Shown piece after piece: positions 1 through 5,807 of a stretch of DNA of 7,416 nucleotides (its first letter is position 1; every line of letters starts with the position of its first letter). The notes below the pieces were generated by a model. The model was not told the origin of the DNA and searched no databases. It saw only the letters and a list, made by a program, of their open reading frames with translations. The stretch covers positions 1-7,416 of the forward strand of contig CALGTB010000187.1 of the NCBI GenBank assembly GCA_937902285.1, in the 5' to 3' direction. A program made the translations under genes and the position numbers. The stretch is from an uncultured Actinomycetes bacterium (GTDB lineage Bacteria > Actinomycetota > Actinomycetes > S36-B12).

Positions 1-82
1 CGGGCTGCGCGACGACCTCGACCCGGGCGCCGTACCCACGTGGGCGGCCTTCGCCGCCGCCGTCGCGCAACCGTTGGGGTGA
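1..82 (+). CDS. C-terminal end of an unidentified protein (5' partial)
   Basis: An open frame reads from base 2 to a TGA at 80-82 and gives 26 residues, beginning GLRDDLDPGAVPTW and ending AVAQPLG. Codons are strongly GC-ending (for example GCC GCC GCC GTC GCG), which fits real coding sequence. The Trp followed by an Ala-rich helix resembles the tail of many glycosyltransferases, and the neighbourhood is full of them. With so few residues no family can be assigned. The gene converges on the reverse-strand GT61 gene, whose stop codon lies 17 nt further on. Its start and main domain lie outside the window. Confidence 0.6.
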   Translation, partial: GLRDDLDPGAVPTWAAFAAAVAQPLG

Positions 83-99
83 CTCATGGAACGCGAGGG

Positions 100-1017
100 T
101 CAGAGCCGCCGAGGCAGTCGGCGTAGCAGGCGGACGGGGGCCTTGCCCGGCATTCGGGGGATGAACGCCCCGCGCTGATCGATGAGGCGCTGCACCTGTT
201 CAACGATCGCGCTGACATCGACGGAGGAGTGCTCGTCCTGCTGCTGCGAGGCGAGGTGGTCAAGTCCGCGTGCGGCCGCGAGGTTCTGGAAGATCTCATT
301 GATCGTCGGGGGCAGGGGTGGCTTGATCTCGAGGACGGCGCTCCCCCTCCTCATCCAGACCATGTTGGCCAGCCCAGCACCGTGCTGCGCGACGAGAATG
401 TCCGTGGCGGCAAGGGCCGAGACCTGCTGCGCGGGCGAGAGCGCTGCCGTGTCGAGAAGCTGCACGGTGCCGAGCCGCTCCAATTGCGTGGCGATGTCCT
501 CCGTGTTCGGCAGTGAGCGCCACGCTGCTCCCGAGCTGTACGTCTCCGAGGCTGCCGAGAGGTAGAAGTCGGGACTCGGAGCTCGATGCAGGACAGTGAT
601 CCTGCGTTGGCTCGTGTCGTGATCTGCAGGGGATTCGCCAACTCGTGGAACAACGGCGCTGACGAACTCGTCAAGGGCTCGTCGATGAAAGCGTGTCGGA
701 TCGTCCCATCCGTGGAGAACCTGCATCGTCTGACGGCGTGTGAGAACGCGTTGCAGCATAACCCCGGGGGGCATGTAGGTGAGCTCCGTATCAGGGCGCA
801 GCAGGGAGAACCAAGGGTTCATCGGGCCGCAGTCGCGCACGCTGAAGGCCGTGGTCCCCGTCCTCTGCTGCCACACGACCAGAGGCATGAAGTACCCGAG
901 GAAGAAGTGGTAGAAGTGCTCGACGGAGCCCTGCCATTGGGCGGGCACCACCATGACCTCCTGGATGCGCCACTTCTTTCGAACCACGCCGCTTCCGCTC
1001 CCTTCGACTTCCGGCAT
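100..1017 (-). CDS. Glycosyltransferase family 61 (DUF563) protein
   Basis: A 305-residue protein with the hallmarks of the GT61/DUF563 family. It has an N-terminal HFYHFFLGYFMPL segment (residues 34-46), equivalent to the family's aromatic YHF...P motif. An ITVLHR strand follows (140-145), then PNTEDI (170-175), LSPAQQV (193-199), and the signature ILVAQHGAGLANMVWM (207-222), followed by GSAVLEI (225-231). The family transfers sugars from nucleotide donors; plant members include beta-1,2-xylosyl- and arabinosyltransferases. No signal peptide or membrane segment is seen, so it is probably cytoplasmic. It is short for the family, with little sequence before the catalytic domain, and has a basic C-terminus (RLLRRLPRRL). 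The ATG start is supported by GAGGAG 8 nt upstream. Sampled lines give about 62-65% GC, below the neighbouring operon, which hints at separate ancestry. The acceptor and donor cannot be read from sequence. Confidence 0.88.
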   Translation of the reverse strand: MPEVEGSGSGVVRKKWRIQEVMVVPAQWQGSVEHFYHFFLGYFMPLVVWQQRTGTTAFSVRDCGPMNPWFSLLRPDTELTYMPPGVMLQRVLTRRQTMQVLHGWDDPTRFHRRALDEFVSAVVPRVGESPADHDTSQRRITVLHRAPSPDFYLSAASETYSSGAAWRSLPNTEDIATQLERLGTVQLLDTAALSPAQQVSALAATDILVAQHGAGLANMVWMRRGSAVLEIKPPLPPTINEIFQNLAAARGLDHLASQQQDEHSSVDVSAIVEQVQRLIDQRGAFIPRMPGKAPVRLLRRLPRRL

Positions 1018-1025
1018 GCTAGCGG

Positions 1026-1031
1026 CTCCTC
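1026..1031 (-). promoter_or_regulatory. Shine-Dalgarno site of the GT61 gene
   Basis: On the reverse strand GAGGAG lies 8 nt before the ATG at 1017-1015. This is close to ideal and fixes the start. It contrasts with the forward operon and with the genes at 6782 and 6830, which have no such site at their first start codon. Confidence 0.75.
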
Positions 1032-1032
1032 A

Positions 1033-1056
1033 TGATCGATCACGTCACCGGTTGAC
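1033..1056. promoter_or_regulatory. Two adjacent dyads in the divergent intergenic region (possible operator)
   Basis: A perfect 10-bp palindrome, TGATCGATCA (1033-1042), is followed one base later by the 13-bp imperfect dyad GTCACCGGTTGAC (1044-1056, one mismatched pair). Both lie between the divergent starts of the GT61 gene (1017) and the forward operon (1112), and just upstream of the GT61 Shine-Dalgarno. The position would suit a regulator controlling one or both directions. Short palindromes occur by chance and no family-specific operator is recognised, so this is a suggestion only. Confidence 0.25.
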
Positions 1057-1099
1057 ATCCACTGCGCCGCGAGGCAGGGCACCGCGGTCGCCGCGTCGG

Positions 1100-1105
1100 T
1101 AGACT
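1100..1105 (+). promoter_or_regulatory. -10 box of a leaderless promoter for the glycan operon
   Basis: TAGACT matches the actinobacterial -10 pattern TANNNT. It ends 6 nt before the GTG at 1112, which would place the transcription start at or next to the start codon. No Shine-Dalgarno is present. No good -35 stands at the usual 16-18 bp; the TTGACA at 1052-1057 is about 42 bp upstream, too far to pair with this box. The same arrangement recurs at 6788-6793 (reverse) and 6818-6823 (forward) in this window, which strengthens the call. Confidence 0.55.
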
Positions 1106-1111
1106 CCACCT

Positions 1112-1834
1112 GTGCACAACAGGACCCTCGTCGCCATCCCGGCGTGGAACGAGGAGGGGTCTATTGGCGAGGTGATCACGTCCGTGCGCGAGCACCGGCC
1201 AGACGCTGATGTTCTGGTGGTCAATGACGGATCGTCTGACCGAACCGGCGAAGTCGCCCGGGCTGCAGGGGCCACCGTTGTGTCCCTGCCATTCAACGTG
1301 GGGGTGGGCGGGGCGATGCGCACCGCCTTCCTGTACGCCCACCGCGAGGGCTACGGCTCCCTCGTCCAGGTCGATGCCGATGGCCAGCACGACCCGGCCG
1401 ACCTGGAGCACGTCCTCAACGGACTTGCGGAGGCCGACGTCGTGGTTGGCACGCGCTTCCACCCCGCTTCCACGTACTTCGTGGGTGGCCCTCGGCGCTG
1501 GGCGATGCGCCTGCTCGCCCTGAGCCTGAGCCGAATGAACCGGGGCCGCATCTCCGATCCCACGTCGGGCTTCCGTTCCGCAGGTCCGCGCGCGATCGAG
1601 CTCTTTGCGGTGCAGTACCCGGCCGACTACCTTGGCGACACCGTTGGCTCCCTAGCGATCGCGATCCGGCACGGGCTAGTCATCCACGAGACTCCGGTGA
1701 CGATGTACTTCCGGCAGACCGGCCGGCCCAGCAAGAACGCGGTGTGGTCGGCCCTCTACCTCGGTCGCGCGACGCTGGCGATCATCGCCACGAGCCTCAA
1801 CCGCGGATACACGCTACGCGGGGACCAGTCGTGA
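1112..1834 (+). CDS. GT2-family glycosyltransferase, dolichyl-phosphate mannose synthase-like
   Basis: A 240-residue GT-A fold transferase. Visible motifs are VAIPAWNEEGSIGEV (7-21), VLVVNDGSSDRT (34-45), FNVGVGGAMRTAF (61-73), the metal-binding VQVDADGQHDP (85-95, DAD at 88-90), VVVGTRF (110-116) and DPTSGFR (149-155). These match the DPM1/polyprenyl-phosphate glycosyltransferase branch, which moves a sugar from a nucleotide donor to a lipid phosphate. It lacks the C-terminal paired membrane helices found in some relatives; the end (YLGRATLAIIATSLNRG, 216-232) is only moderately hydrophobic. The next gene, DUF2304, is a small membrane protein and could supply the anchor. GTG at 1112 is chosen because TAGACT lies just upstream and the conserved strand begins at residue 5. 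The stop overlaps the next start in a GTGA, implying coupled translation. The sugar and lipid are unknown. Confidence 0.9.
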   Translation: MHNRTLVAIPAWNEEGSIGEVITSVREHRPDADVLVVNDGSSDRTGEVARAAGATVVSLPFNVGVGGAMRTAFLYAHREGYGSLVQVDADGQHDPADLEHVLNGLAEADVVVGTRFHPASTYFVGGPRRWAMRLLALSLSRMNRGRISDPTSGFRSAGPRAIELFAVQYPADYLGDTVGSLAIAIRHGLVIHETPVTMYFRQTGRPSKNAVWSALYLGRATLAIIATSLNRGYTLRGDQS

Positions 1835-2181
1835 CTGCTCAGCTCCTTGGAGCCAGTGCGGCCATCATCACCTTTGTCTTCGTCTTCAGCCTCCTTCGGC
1901 GCGGCGTCCTGCGCGAGAAGTACGCCGTGCTCTGGCTGTTCTTCTCGGGGGCGGCGCTGTTCTTTGCCGTCTTCCCCGGAGCCTTGGTGTGGATCAGCGC
2001 GGTGCTCGGAGTAGCCGAACCGGTCAACCTCCTGTTCTTCGTCACCGTCGTCCTGCTGATCCTCGTCAGCGTCCAGCTGAGCTACGAGCTCAGCCGACAT
2101 GAGGCACGAATCCGCCGGCTGGCGGAGGAGATCGCGCTGCTGACGCAGCAACTCAAGGACCAGCAGCGCGATGGCGACTGA
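1831..2181 (+). CDS. DUF2304 family small membrane protein
   Basis: A 116-residue protein with three predicted membrane helices: about residues 4-22, 31-53 and 64-82. A charged, probably coiled-coil tail follows (about 84-113, YELSRHEARIRRLAEEIALL and onward). The segment RRGVLREKYAVLWL (23-36) between helices 1 and 2 is typical of DUF2304. The family has no established biochemical role but is frequently encoded beside GT2 glycosyltransferases, as here. By inference it anchors or partners the preceding DPM1-like enzyme at the membrane. The GTG start at 1831 overlaps the upstream TGA by 4 nt (GTGA), with a weak GGGGA 6 nt before it. The same frame stays open upstream inside the GT2 gene, but a start there would add a long non-homologous extension. 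The 3' end overlaps the next gene by 11 nt. Confidence 0.85.
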   Translation: MTAQLLGASAAIITFVFVFSLLRRGVLREKYAVLWLFFSGAALFFAVFPGALVWISAVLGVAEPVNLLFFVTVVLLILVSVQLSYELSRHEARIRRLAEEIALLTQQLKDQQRDGD

Positions 2182-3094
2182 CGAGCCGCTCCTGCTCATC
2201 GCCTTCAACCGACCCGACGACCTCGCCCGGCTGATCGACCGACTGCGCGACGTCGCCCCCTCCCGGGTGTTCGTGGCGGTCGACGGTCCGCGCGAGGGCA
2301 ACGCGCGCGACGCGGAGACCGTGGCGCGCACGCATGACGCAGTCTCGGCGATCGACTGGCCGTGCGAGGTGACCACCCTGTTCCGTGAGGAGAACCTCGG
2401 CTGCGGTCGCGCGGTCAGCTCGGCGATCACCTGGTTCCTCGACCACGTGGAGCGCGGCATCATCCTCGAGGACGACCTGCTGCCCGACCCCTCCTTCTTC
2501 CCGTACTGCACCGAGCTGCTCGACAGGTACGAGAACGACGATCGCGTGCTCGCGGTGTCGGGGTGCAACTACGTCCCGCCGTCGGCCATCTCCGCGCACG
2601 GCGCCTACCGGTTCTCTCAGGTGCCGCACATCTGGGGCTGGGCCACGTGGCGGCGGTCGTGGACGGCCTACCGGCTCGACATCACCGGCTGGCGCGCGGC
2701 CCTGCCGTTCACGCGACGCTGGCGCGCGATGGGCGGCTCCCCGGCGAGCGTCGCCTACTGGTCGACACTGTTCGACCTGCTGGCGCGACGCCAGATCGAC
2801 ACGTGGGACGGCCAGCTGGTCTTCGCCGCCATGCGCAGCGGCATGCTCACCGCCACTCCCAACGTCAACCTCGTCGAGAACACCGGCTTCGGCGCCGACG
2901 CCACCCACACCGTGCGTCGACCGGACTACATCAGGCCGGTGCAGTCCATCGCCCTGCCTCTGGCACCGGTCGACGTCGCGATCGACGAGTCCGCCGACAG
3001 GTGGACGCGGCGCCATGTGTTCGAGGCCACGATCCCCGGCATGGCCCGGCAGGCGGCGCGATACGTTAGGCGTCGTCGCGGGAGGTCAGCATGA
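2171..3094 (+). CDS. GT2-like glycosyltransferase (HlpA-like nucleotide-sugar transferase)
   Basis: A 307-residue GT-A type transferase. It begins with LLLIAFNRPDDL (7-18), then VFVAVDGPR (33-41), FREENLGCGRAV (71-82) and ILEDDLLPDPSFF (98-110), where EDD (100-102) is the likely metal/nucleotide motif. Further on are VPHIWGWATWRRSW (151-164), DTWDGQL (210-216) and ENTGFGADATHT (236-247). The order EDDL, then WGWATWR, then WD-Q, then GFG..ATHT is that of proteins often annotated as hemolytic protein HlpA-like or glycosyltransferase family 2. The hemolysin label is historical, and transferase is the better description. No membrane helix is visible. The ATG at 2171 lies inside the end of the DUF2304 gene, with AAGGA 11 nt upstream. 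The stop overlaps the UDP-xylose synthase start by 4 nt (ATGA). Shared transcription suggests it acts on the same glycan, possibly with UDP-xylose as donor, but that is inference. Confidence 0.82.
   Translation: MATDEPLLLIAFNRPDDLARLIDRLRDVAPSRVFVAVDGPREGNARDAETVARTHDAVSAIDWPCEVTTLFREENLGCGRAVSSAITWFLDHVERGIILEDDLLPDPSFFPYCTELLDRYENDDRVLAVSGCNYVPPSAISAHGAYRFSQVPHIWGWATWRRSWTAYRLDITGWRAALPFTRRWRAMGGSPASVAYWSTLFDLLARRQIDTWDGQLVFAAMRSGMLTATPNVNLVENTGFGADATHTVRRPDYIRPVQSIALPLAPVDVAIDESADRWTRRHVFEATIPGMARQAARYVRRRRGRSA
3081..3085 (+). promoter_or_regulatory. Ribosome binding site of the UDP-xylose synthase gene
   Basis: GGAGG lies 5 nt before the ATG at 3091, inside the last codons of the preceding gene. 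It is the strongest Shine-Dalgarno in the forward operon, so the decarboxylase may be translated efficiently on its own as well as by coupling through the ATGA overlap. Confidence 0.6.
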
Positions 3095-4041
3095 CAATTG
3101 CCAAGGGCCGAGCGCTCGTCACCGGGGGAGCCGGCTTCATCGGCTCGCACCTGTGCGAGCGTCTCCTCGACGACGGATACGACGTTCTCTGCGTCGACAA
3201 CTACTACTCGTCGACCAAGGACAACATCGCGCACCTGCTTCCCAACCCGCGGTTCGAGGTGCTGCGCCACGACATCACCTTCCCGCTCTACGTCGAGGTC
3301 GACGAGATCTACCACCTGGCCTGTCCTGCGTCGCCCATCCACTACCAGCGCGATCCGGTGCAGACCACCAAGACCGCGGTGCACGGGTCGATCAACATGC
3401 TGGGCCTGGCCAAGCGCACGGGCGCCAAGATCCTGCTGACGTCGACCTCGGAGGTGTACGGCGATCCGCTGGTCCACCCTCAGACCGAGGACTACTGGGG
3501 CAACGTGAACCCGATCGGCCCCCGCGCCTGCTACGACGAGGGCAAGCGGGCCGCGGAGACGCTGTTCTTCGACTACAACCGGCAGCACGGCCTGCGCATC
3601 AAGGTGGTGAGGCTGTTCAACACCTACGGCCCCCGCATGCACCCGCACGACGGGCGCGTGGTGTCGAACTTCGTGGTCGGCGCACTCACGGGGCAGCCGC
3701 TCACCATCTACGGCGAGGGCCAGCAGACCCGCTCGTTCTGCTACGTCGACGACCTGATCGACGGGCTGGTGGCGATGATGGCCTCGCCCGACGACGTCAC
3801 GGGCCCGATCAACCTCGGCAACCCCGGCGAGTTCACCATCGCCGAGCTCGCGGCCGAGGTGATCAGGCAGGTGGGCACCGACCCCGGCATCACCTACCAC
3901 CCGCTTCCCACCGACGACCCGGTGCGCCGGCAGCCCGACATCACCCGCGCGAAGACGATCCTCGGTTGGCAGCCTGAGGTGCCCCTGGCCGAGGGGCTGA
4001 CCCGCACGATCGACTACTTCCGCGGCTCCCTGCCCGACTGA
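3091..4041 (+). CDS. uxs: UDP-glucuronate decarboxylase (UDP-xylose synthase)
   Basis: A 316-residue extended short-chain dehydrogenase/reductase of full family length. It converts UDP-glucuronate to UDP-xylose and CO2 with tightly bound NAD, in the cytoplasm. The NAD-binding TGGAGFIGSH is at 11-20 and the acidic strand end CVDNYYSS at 34-41. The family-specific HLACPASPIHYQ is at 75-86. Catalytic-site residues TSE lie at 119-121 in STSEVYGDP, and the YxxxK pair is Y148/K152 in ACYDEGKR. Further family motifs are RLFNTYGPRM (174-183), TRSFCYVDDL (213-222) and DDPVRRQPDI (275-284). LACPASPIHYQ and YDEGKR separate it from UDP-glucose 4-epimerases and dTDP-glucose dehydratases. The ATG is set by a GGAGG and the ATGA overlap. 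Its TGA shares one base with the next ATG (TGATG). No UDP-glucose dehydrogenase is in the window, so UDP-glucuronate must come from elsewhere. Confidence 0.94.
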   Translation: MTIAKGRALVTGGAGFIGSHLCERLLDDGYDVLCVDNYYSSTKDNIAHLLPNPRFEVLRHDITFPLYVEVDEIYHLACPASPIHYQRDPVQTTKTAVHGSINMLGLAKRTGAKILLTSTSEVYGDPLVHPQTEDYWGNVNPIGPRACYDEGKRAAETLFFDYNRQHGLRIKVVRLFNTYGPRMHPHDGRVVSNFVVGALTGQPLTIYGEGQQTRSFCYVDDLIDGLVAMMASPDDVTGPINLGNPGEFTIAELAAEVIRQVGTDPGITYHPLPTDDPVRRQPDITRAKTILGWQPEVPLAEGLTRTIDYFRGSLPD

Positions 4042-5795
4042 TGGTCGGCACGGTGCTCGTCCTCGCCACCTGGCTGGCGAGCGTGATCGGCATCGTCGCG
4101 CTGGGTCTGCCCCTGGCCCGGCTGGCCGGCCCGGGCCAGCCGCTCGGCACGGTGCTCAGGTCGTCGCTGTGGTGGGGGCTGCTGGTCGCGGCACTCCTCA
4201 TCCTCGTTCTCAACCTCGTGGTGCCGCTGCGCAGCCCGACCGCCGCCTGGGTCGTCGTGGGTGCCGTCGTCGTCCTCGGCGTCCTCGGGATCGCGGGGCT
4301 GAGGCGCGATGGCCGGCCGATCGGACTCGGCGTCCGCGGACGCTGGTGGGTGGTGCTGGTCCTGGCCGCCATGGTGCTGGCGATCGGCTACCTCGCGGTG
4401 TCGGCCCTGGGCCCGGTCACCAACTACGACAGCGGCCTGTACCACCTGGGGGCGATCCGCTACGCGGGCGAGTACGCCACCATCCCAGGCCTCGCGAATG
4501 TCTACTTCCCCTTCGGCTACGGCAACAGCGTGTTCCCTGTGGCGTCGTTCCTCGGCAACGGCCCGTGGGATGGCGAGGGGTTCCGGCTGTTCAACGGCCT
4601 CCTCATCGCGCTCATGGCGGCAGACGCCGCACTGCGGCTGCTGGCCCGGCGTCACGGCGTGGGCACCTACGTCATGCTCGTCGGACTCGTGGCGGCCTGG
4701 GTCCCGCTGGTGGCGCTCGCCGACTACTGGGTGACCAGCCCGACCTCGGACTCGGCGGTGCTCGTCCTCACCGTGGTCGCCTGCGCCTACCTGTCGGACG
4801 CCGTCGCGGGCGGGCGATCGTGGCTGGCGAGCGGCGCGGTGTCGTTCGTCGTGTCGCTCGTCCTGGTCTCCATGCGGCCCCTGATGGGCTTCTTCGCCGC
4901 GGCCGTCCTCCTCGTCCTCGTCGTCCGTGCTGTGGTGGTTCGTCGTCGTCAGTCCCAAGGGACCGGCTCGGCCGTGGTGTGGACGATGATCGCGCTCGCG
5001 GCGGTGACCGTGGCCGCCGTGCAGACCGTGCGCGACTACCTGCTCAGCGGCTGGCTCCAGTACCCATTGGCGGTCCTGCCCTTCGATGTGGCGTGGCGCG
5101 CACCGGACCCGTCGGACGCGACGCGTGCGACCCTCGGCACCGCTCGCGACCCGAGCGGCCTGTGGAGCGCCGCCGACGGGTGGGCATGGGTTCCGTCGTG
5201 GTTCGGGCGACTTCCCTCGCAGTGGGAGACCTACGCCGTGCTCGCCCTGCTCGCCGCGGCCGTGGGCGCGGTGGTGGTCGCCCGGGTCCTCACGGGGCGC
5301 TGGCTGCGTCGCGCCGTCCTGCTCGCCCTGGCGCCGAGCGCGGTAACCGTGGTCGTGTGGTGGGTGGCGACGCCGCCGTCCTTCCGGTTCATCTGGGGAC
5401 CGCTCTTCATGCTCGCCTGCGTTCCGCTCGGCTGGGCCTTGCACACGGTGGCCACCTCGTCCCGGCAGCCGTGGGCTGCGCGCATCGATCCCGTGCTGTC
5501 GGTGGCCGTCGCTACGGCCGTCGTGGTGCTGGTCGGCTACTGCACCGTCTTCCGCCTCGACGTCGGAGCGGCCACCGTCCCGCGCACCATGTCGATCGGG
5601 CCGATCACGCTGGGGTACTCGGTGGCCCCGGTGCCGGAGGTCGCGACGGAGCCGCATCCGGCGCAGGGCGGCATCGTCCTGCTCGTGCCGGTGGGTGACG
5701 ACCTGTGCTGGGACGTGTGGCCGCTGTGCGTGGGATCGCTGCCGGTCAGCGTCAGTCCGCGCGGTCCGTCACTCCAGGACGGCTTCACTCCCTAG
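4041..5795 (+). CDS. LIC_10190/DUF8201-type multi-spanning membrane protein, GT-C-like
   Basis: A 584-residue integral membrane protein with about 13-14 hydrophobic helices (for example 5-25, 45-62, 68-86, 102-123, 208-228, 262-300, 310-328, 398-416, 424-443, 449-469, 484-504). After helix 4 comes NYDSGLYHLGAIRYAGEY (128-145) and then IPGLANVYFPFGYGNSVF (148-165), with D130 placed like the catalytic acid of GT-C enzymes. RDYLLSGWLQYPLA (331-344), PPSFRFIWGP (445-454) and a C-terminal GDDLCWDVWPLCVG (552-565) with RGPSLQDGF (574-582) fit the LIC_10190-type family as I recall it. C556 and C563 could form a disulfide if exposed outside. Function in this family is not established; lipid-linked-sugar glycosyltransferase or polymerase is the best guess, and Wzy-like polymerase is an alternative. 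The start has no Shine-Dalgarno and depends on TGATG coupling with the UDP-xylose synthase gene. It is the last gene of the operon. Confidence 0.8.
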   Translation: MVGTVLVLATWLASVIGIVALGLPLARLAGPGQPLGTVLRSSLWWGLLVAALLILVLNLVVPLRSPTAAWVVVGAVVVLGVLGIAGLRRDGRPIGLGVRGRWWVVLVLAAMVLAIGYLAVSALGPVTNYDSGLYHLGAIRYAGEYATIPGLANVYFPFGYGNSVFPVASFLGNGPWDGEGFRLFNGLLIALMAADAALRLLARRHGVGTYVMLVGLVAAWVPLVALADYWVTSPTSDSAVLVLTVVACAYLSDAVAGGRSWLASGAVSFVVSLVLVSMRPLMGFFAAAVLLVLVVRAVVVRRRQSQGTGSAVVWTMIALAAVTVAAVQTVRDYLLSGWLQYPLAVLPFDVAWRAPDPSDATRATLGTARDPSGLWSAADGWAWVPSWFGRLPSQWETYAVLALLAAAVGAVVVARVLTGRWLRRAVLLALAPSAVTVVVWWVATPPSFRFIWGPLFMLACVPLGWALHTVATSSRQPWAARIDPVLSVAVATAVVVLVGYCTVFRLDVGAATVPRTMSIGPITLGYSVAPVPEVATEPHPAQGGIVLLVPVGDDLCWDVWPLCVGSLPVSVSPRGPSLQDGFTP

Positions 5796-5807
5796 CCATC
5801 ACGCCTG

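Noticed and set aside
1052..1057. TTGACA as a -35 box for the forward operon
   Set aside because: It is a perfect consensus hexamer but lies about 42 bp from TAGACT, and no acceptable -10 is seen 16-18 bp downstream of it. It is also part of the dyad at 1044-1056.
1756..2568. Reverse-strand open frame of 270 codons opposite DUF2304
   Set aside because: Its composition is Arg/Ser-rich with no recognisable motif, whereas the forward strand carries conserved DUF2304 and GT2 sequence.
2385..3977. Long forward open frame (530 codons) overlapping the HlpA-like transferase and UDP-xylose synthase genes
   Set aside because: It is an Arg/Ser/Thr/Pro-rich shadow in another frame of two well-supported genes.
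4905..4955. Repeat-like run of CTCGTC/GTCGTC triplets
   Set aside because: It encodes a Val/Leu helix followed by Arg residues (LVLVVRAVVVRRR) of the membrane protein. Codon bias explains the repetition and no array structure is present.
4014..5657. Long reverse-strand open frame (547 codons) opposite the large membrane protein
   Set aside because: Its translation is His/Arg/Gly/Asp-rich low-complexity sequence with no fold-like hydrophobic pattern, as expected for the antisense of a GC-rich membrane protein gene. The forward frame has clear helices and family motifs.
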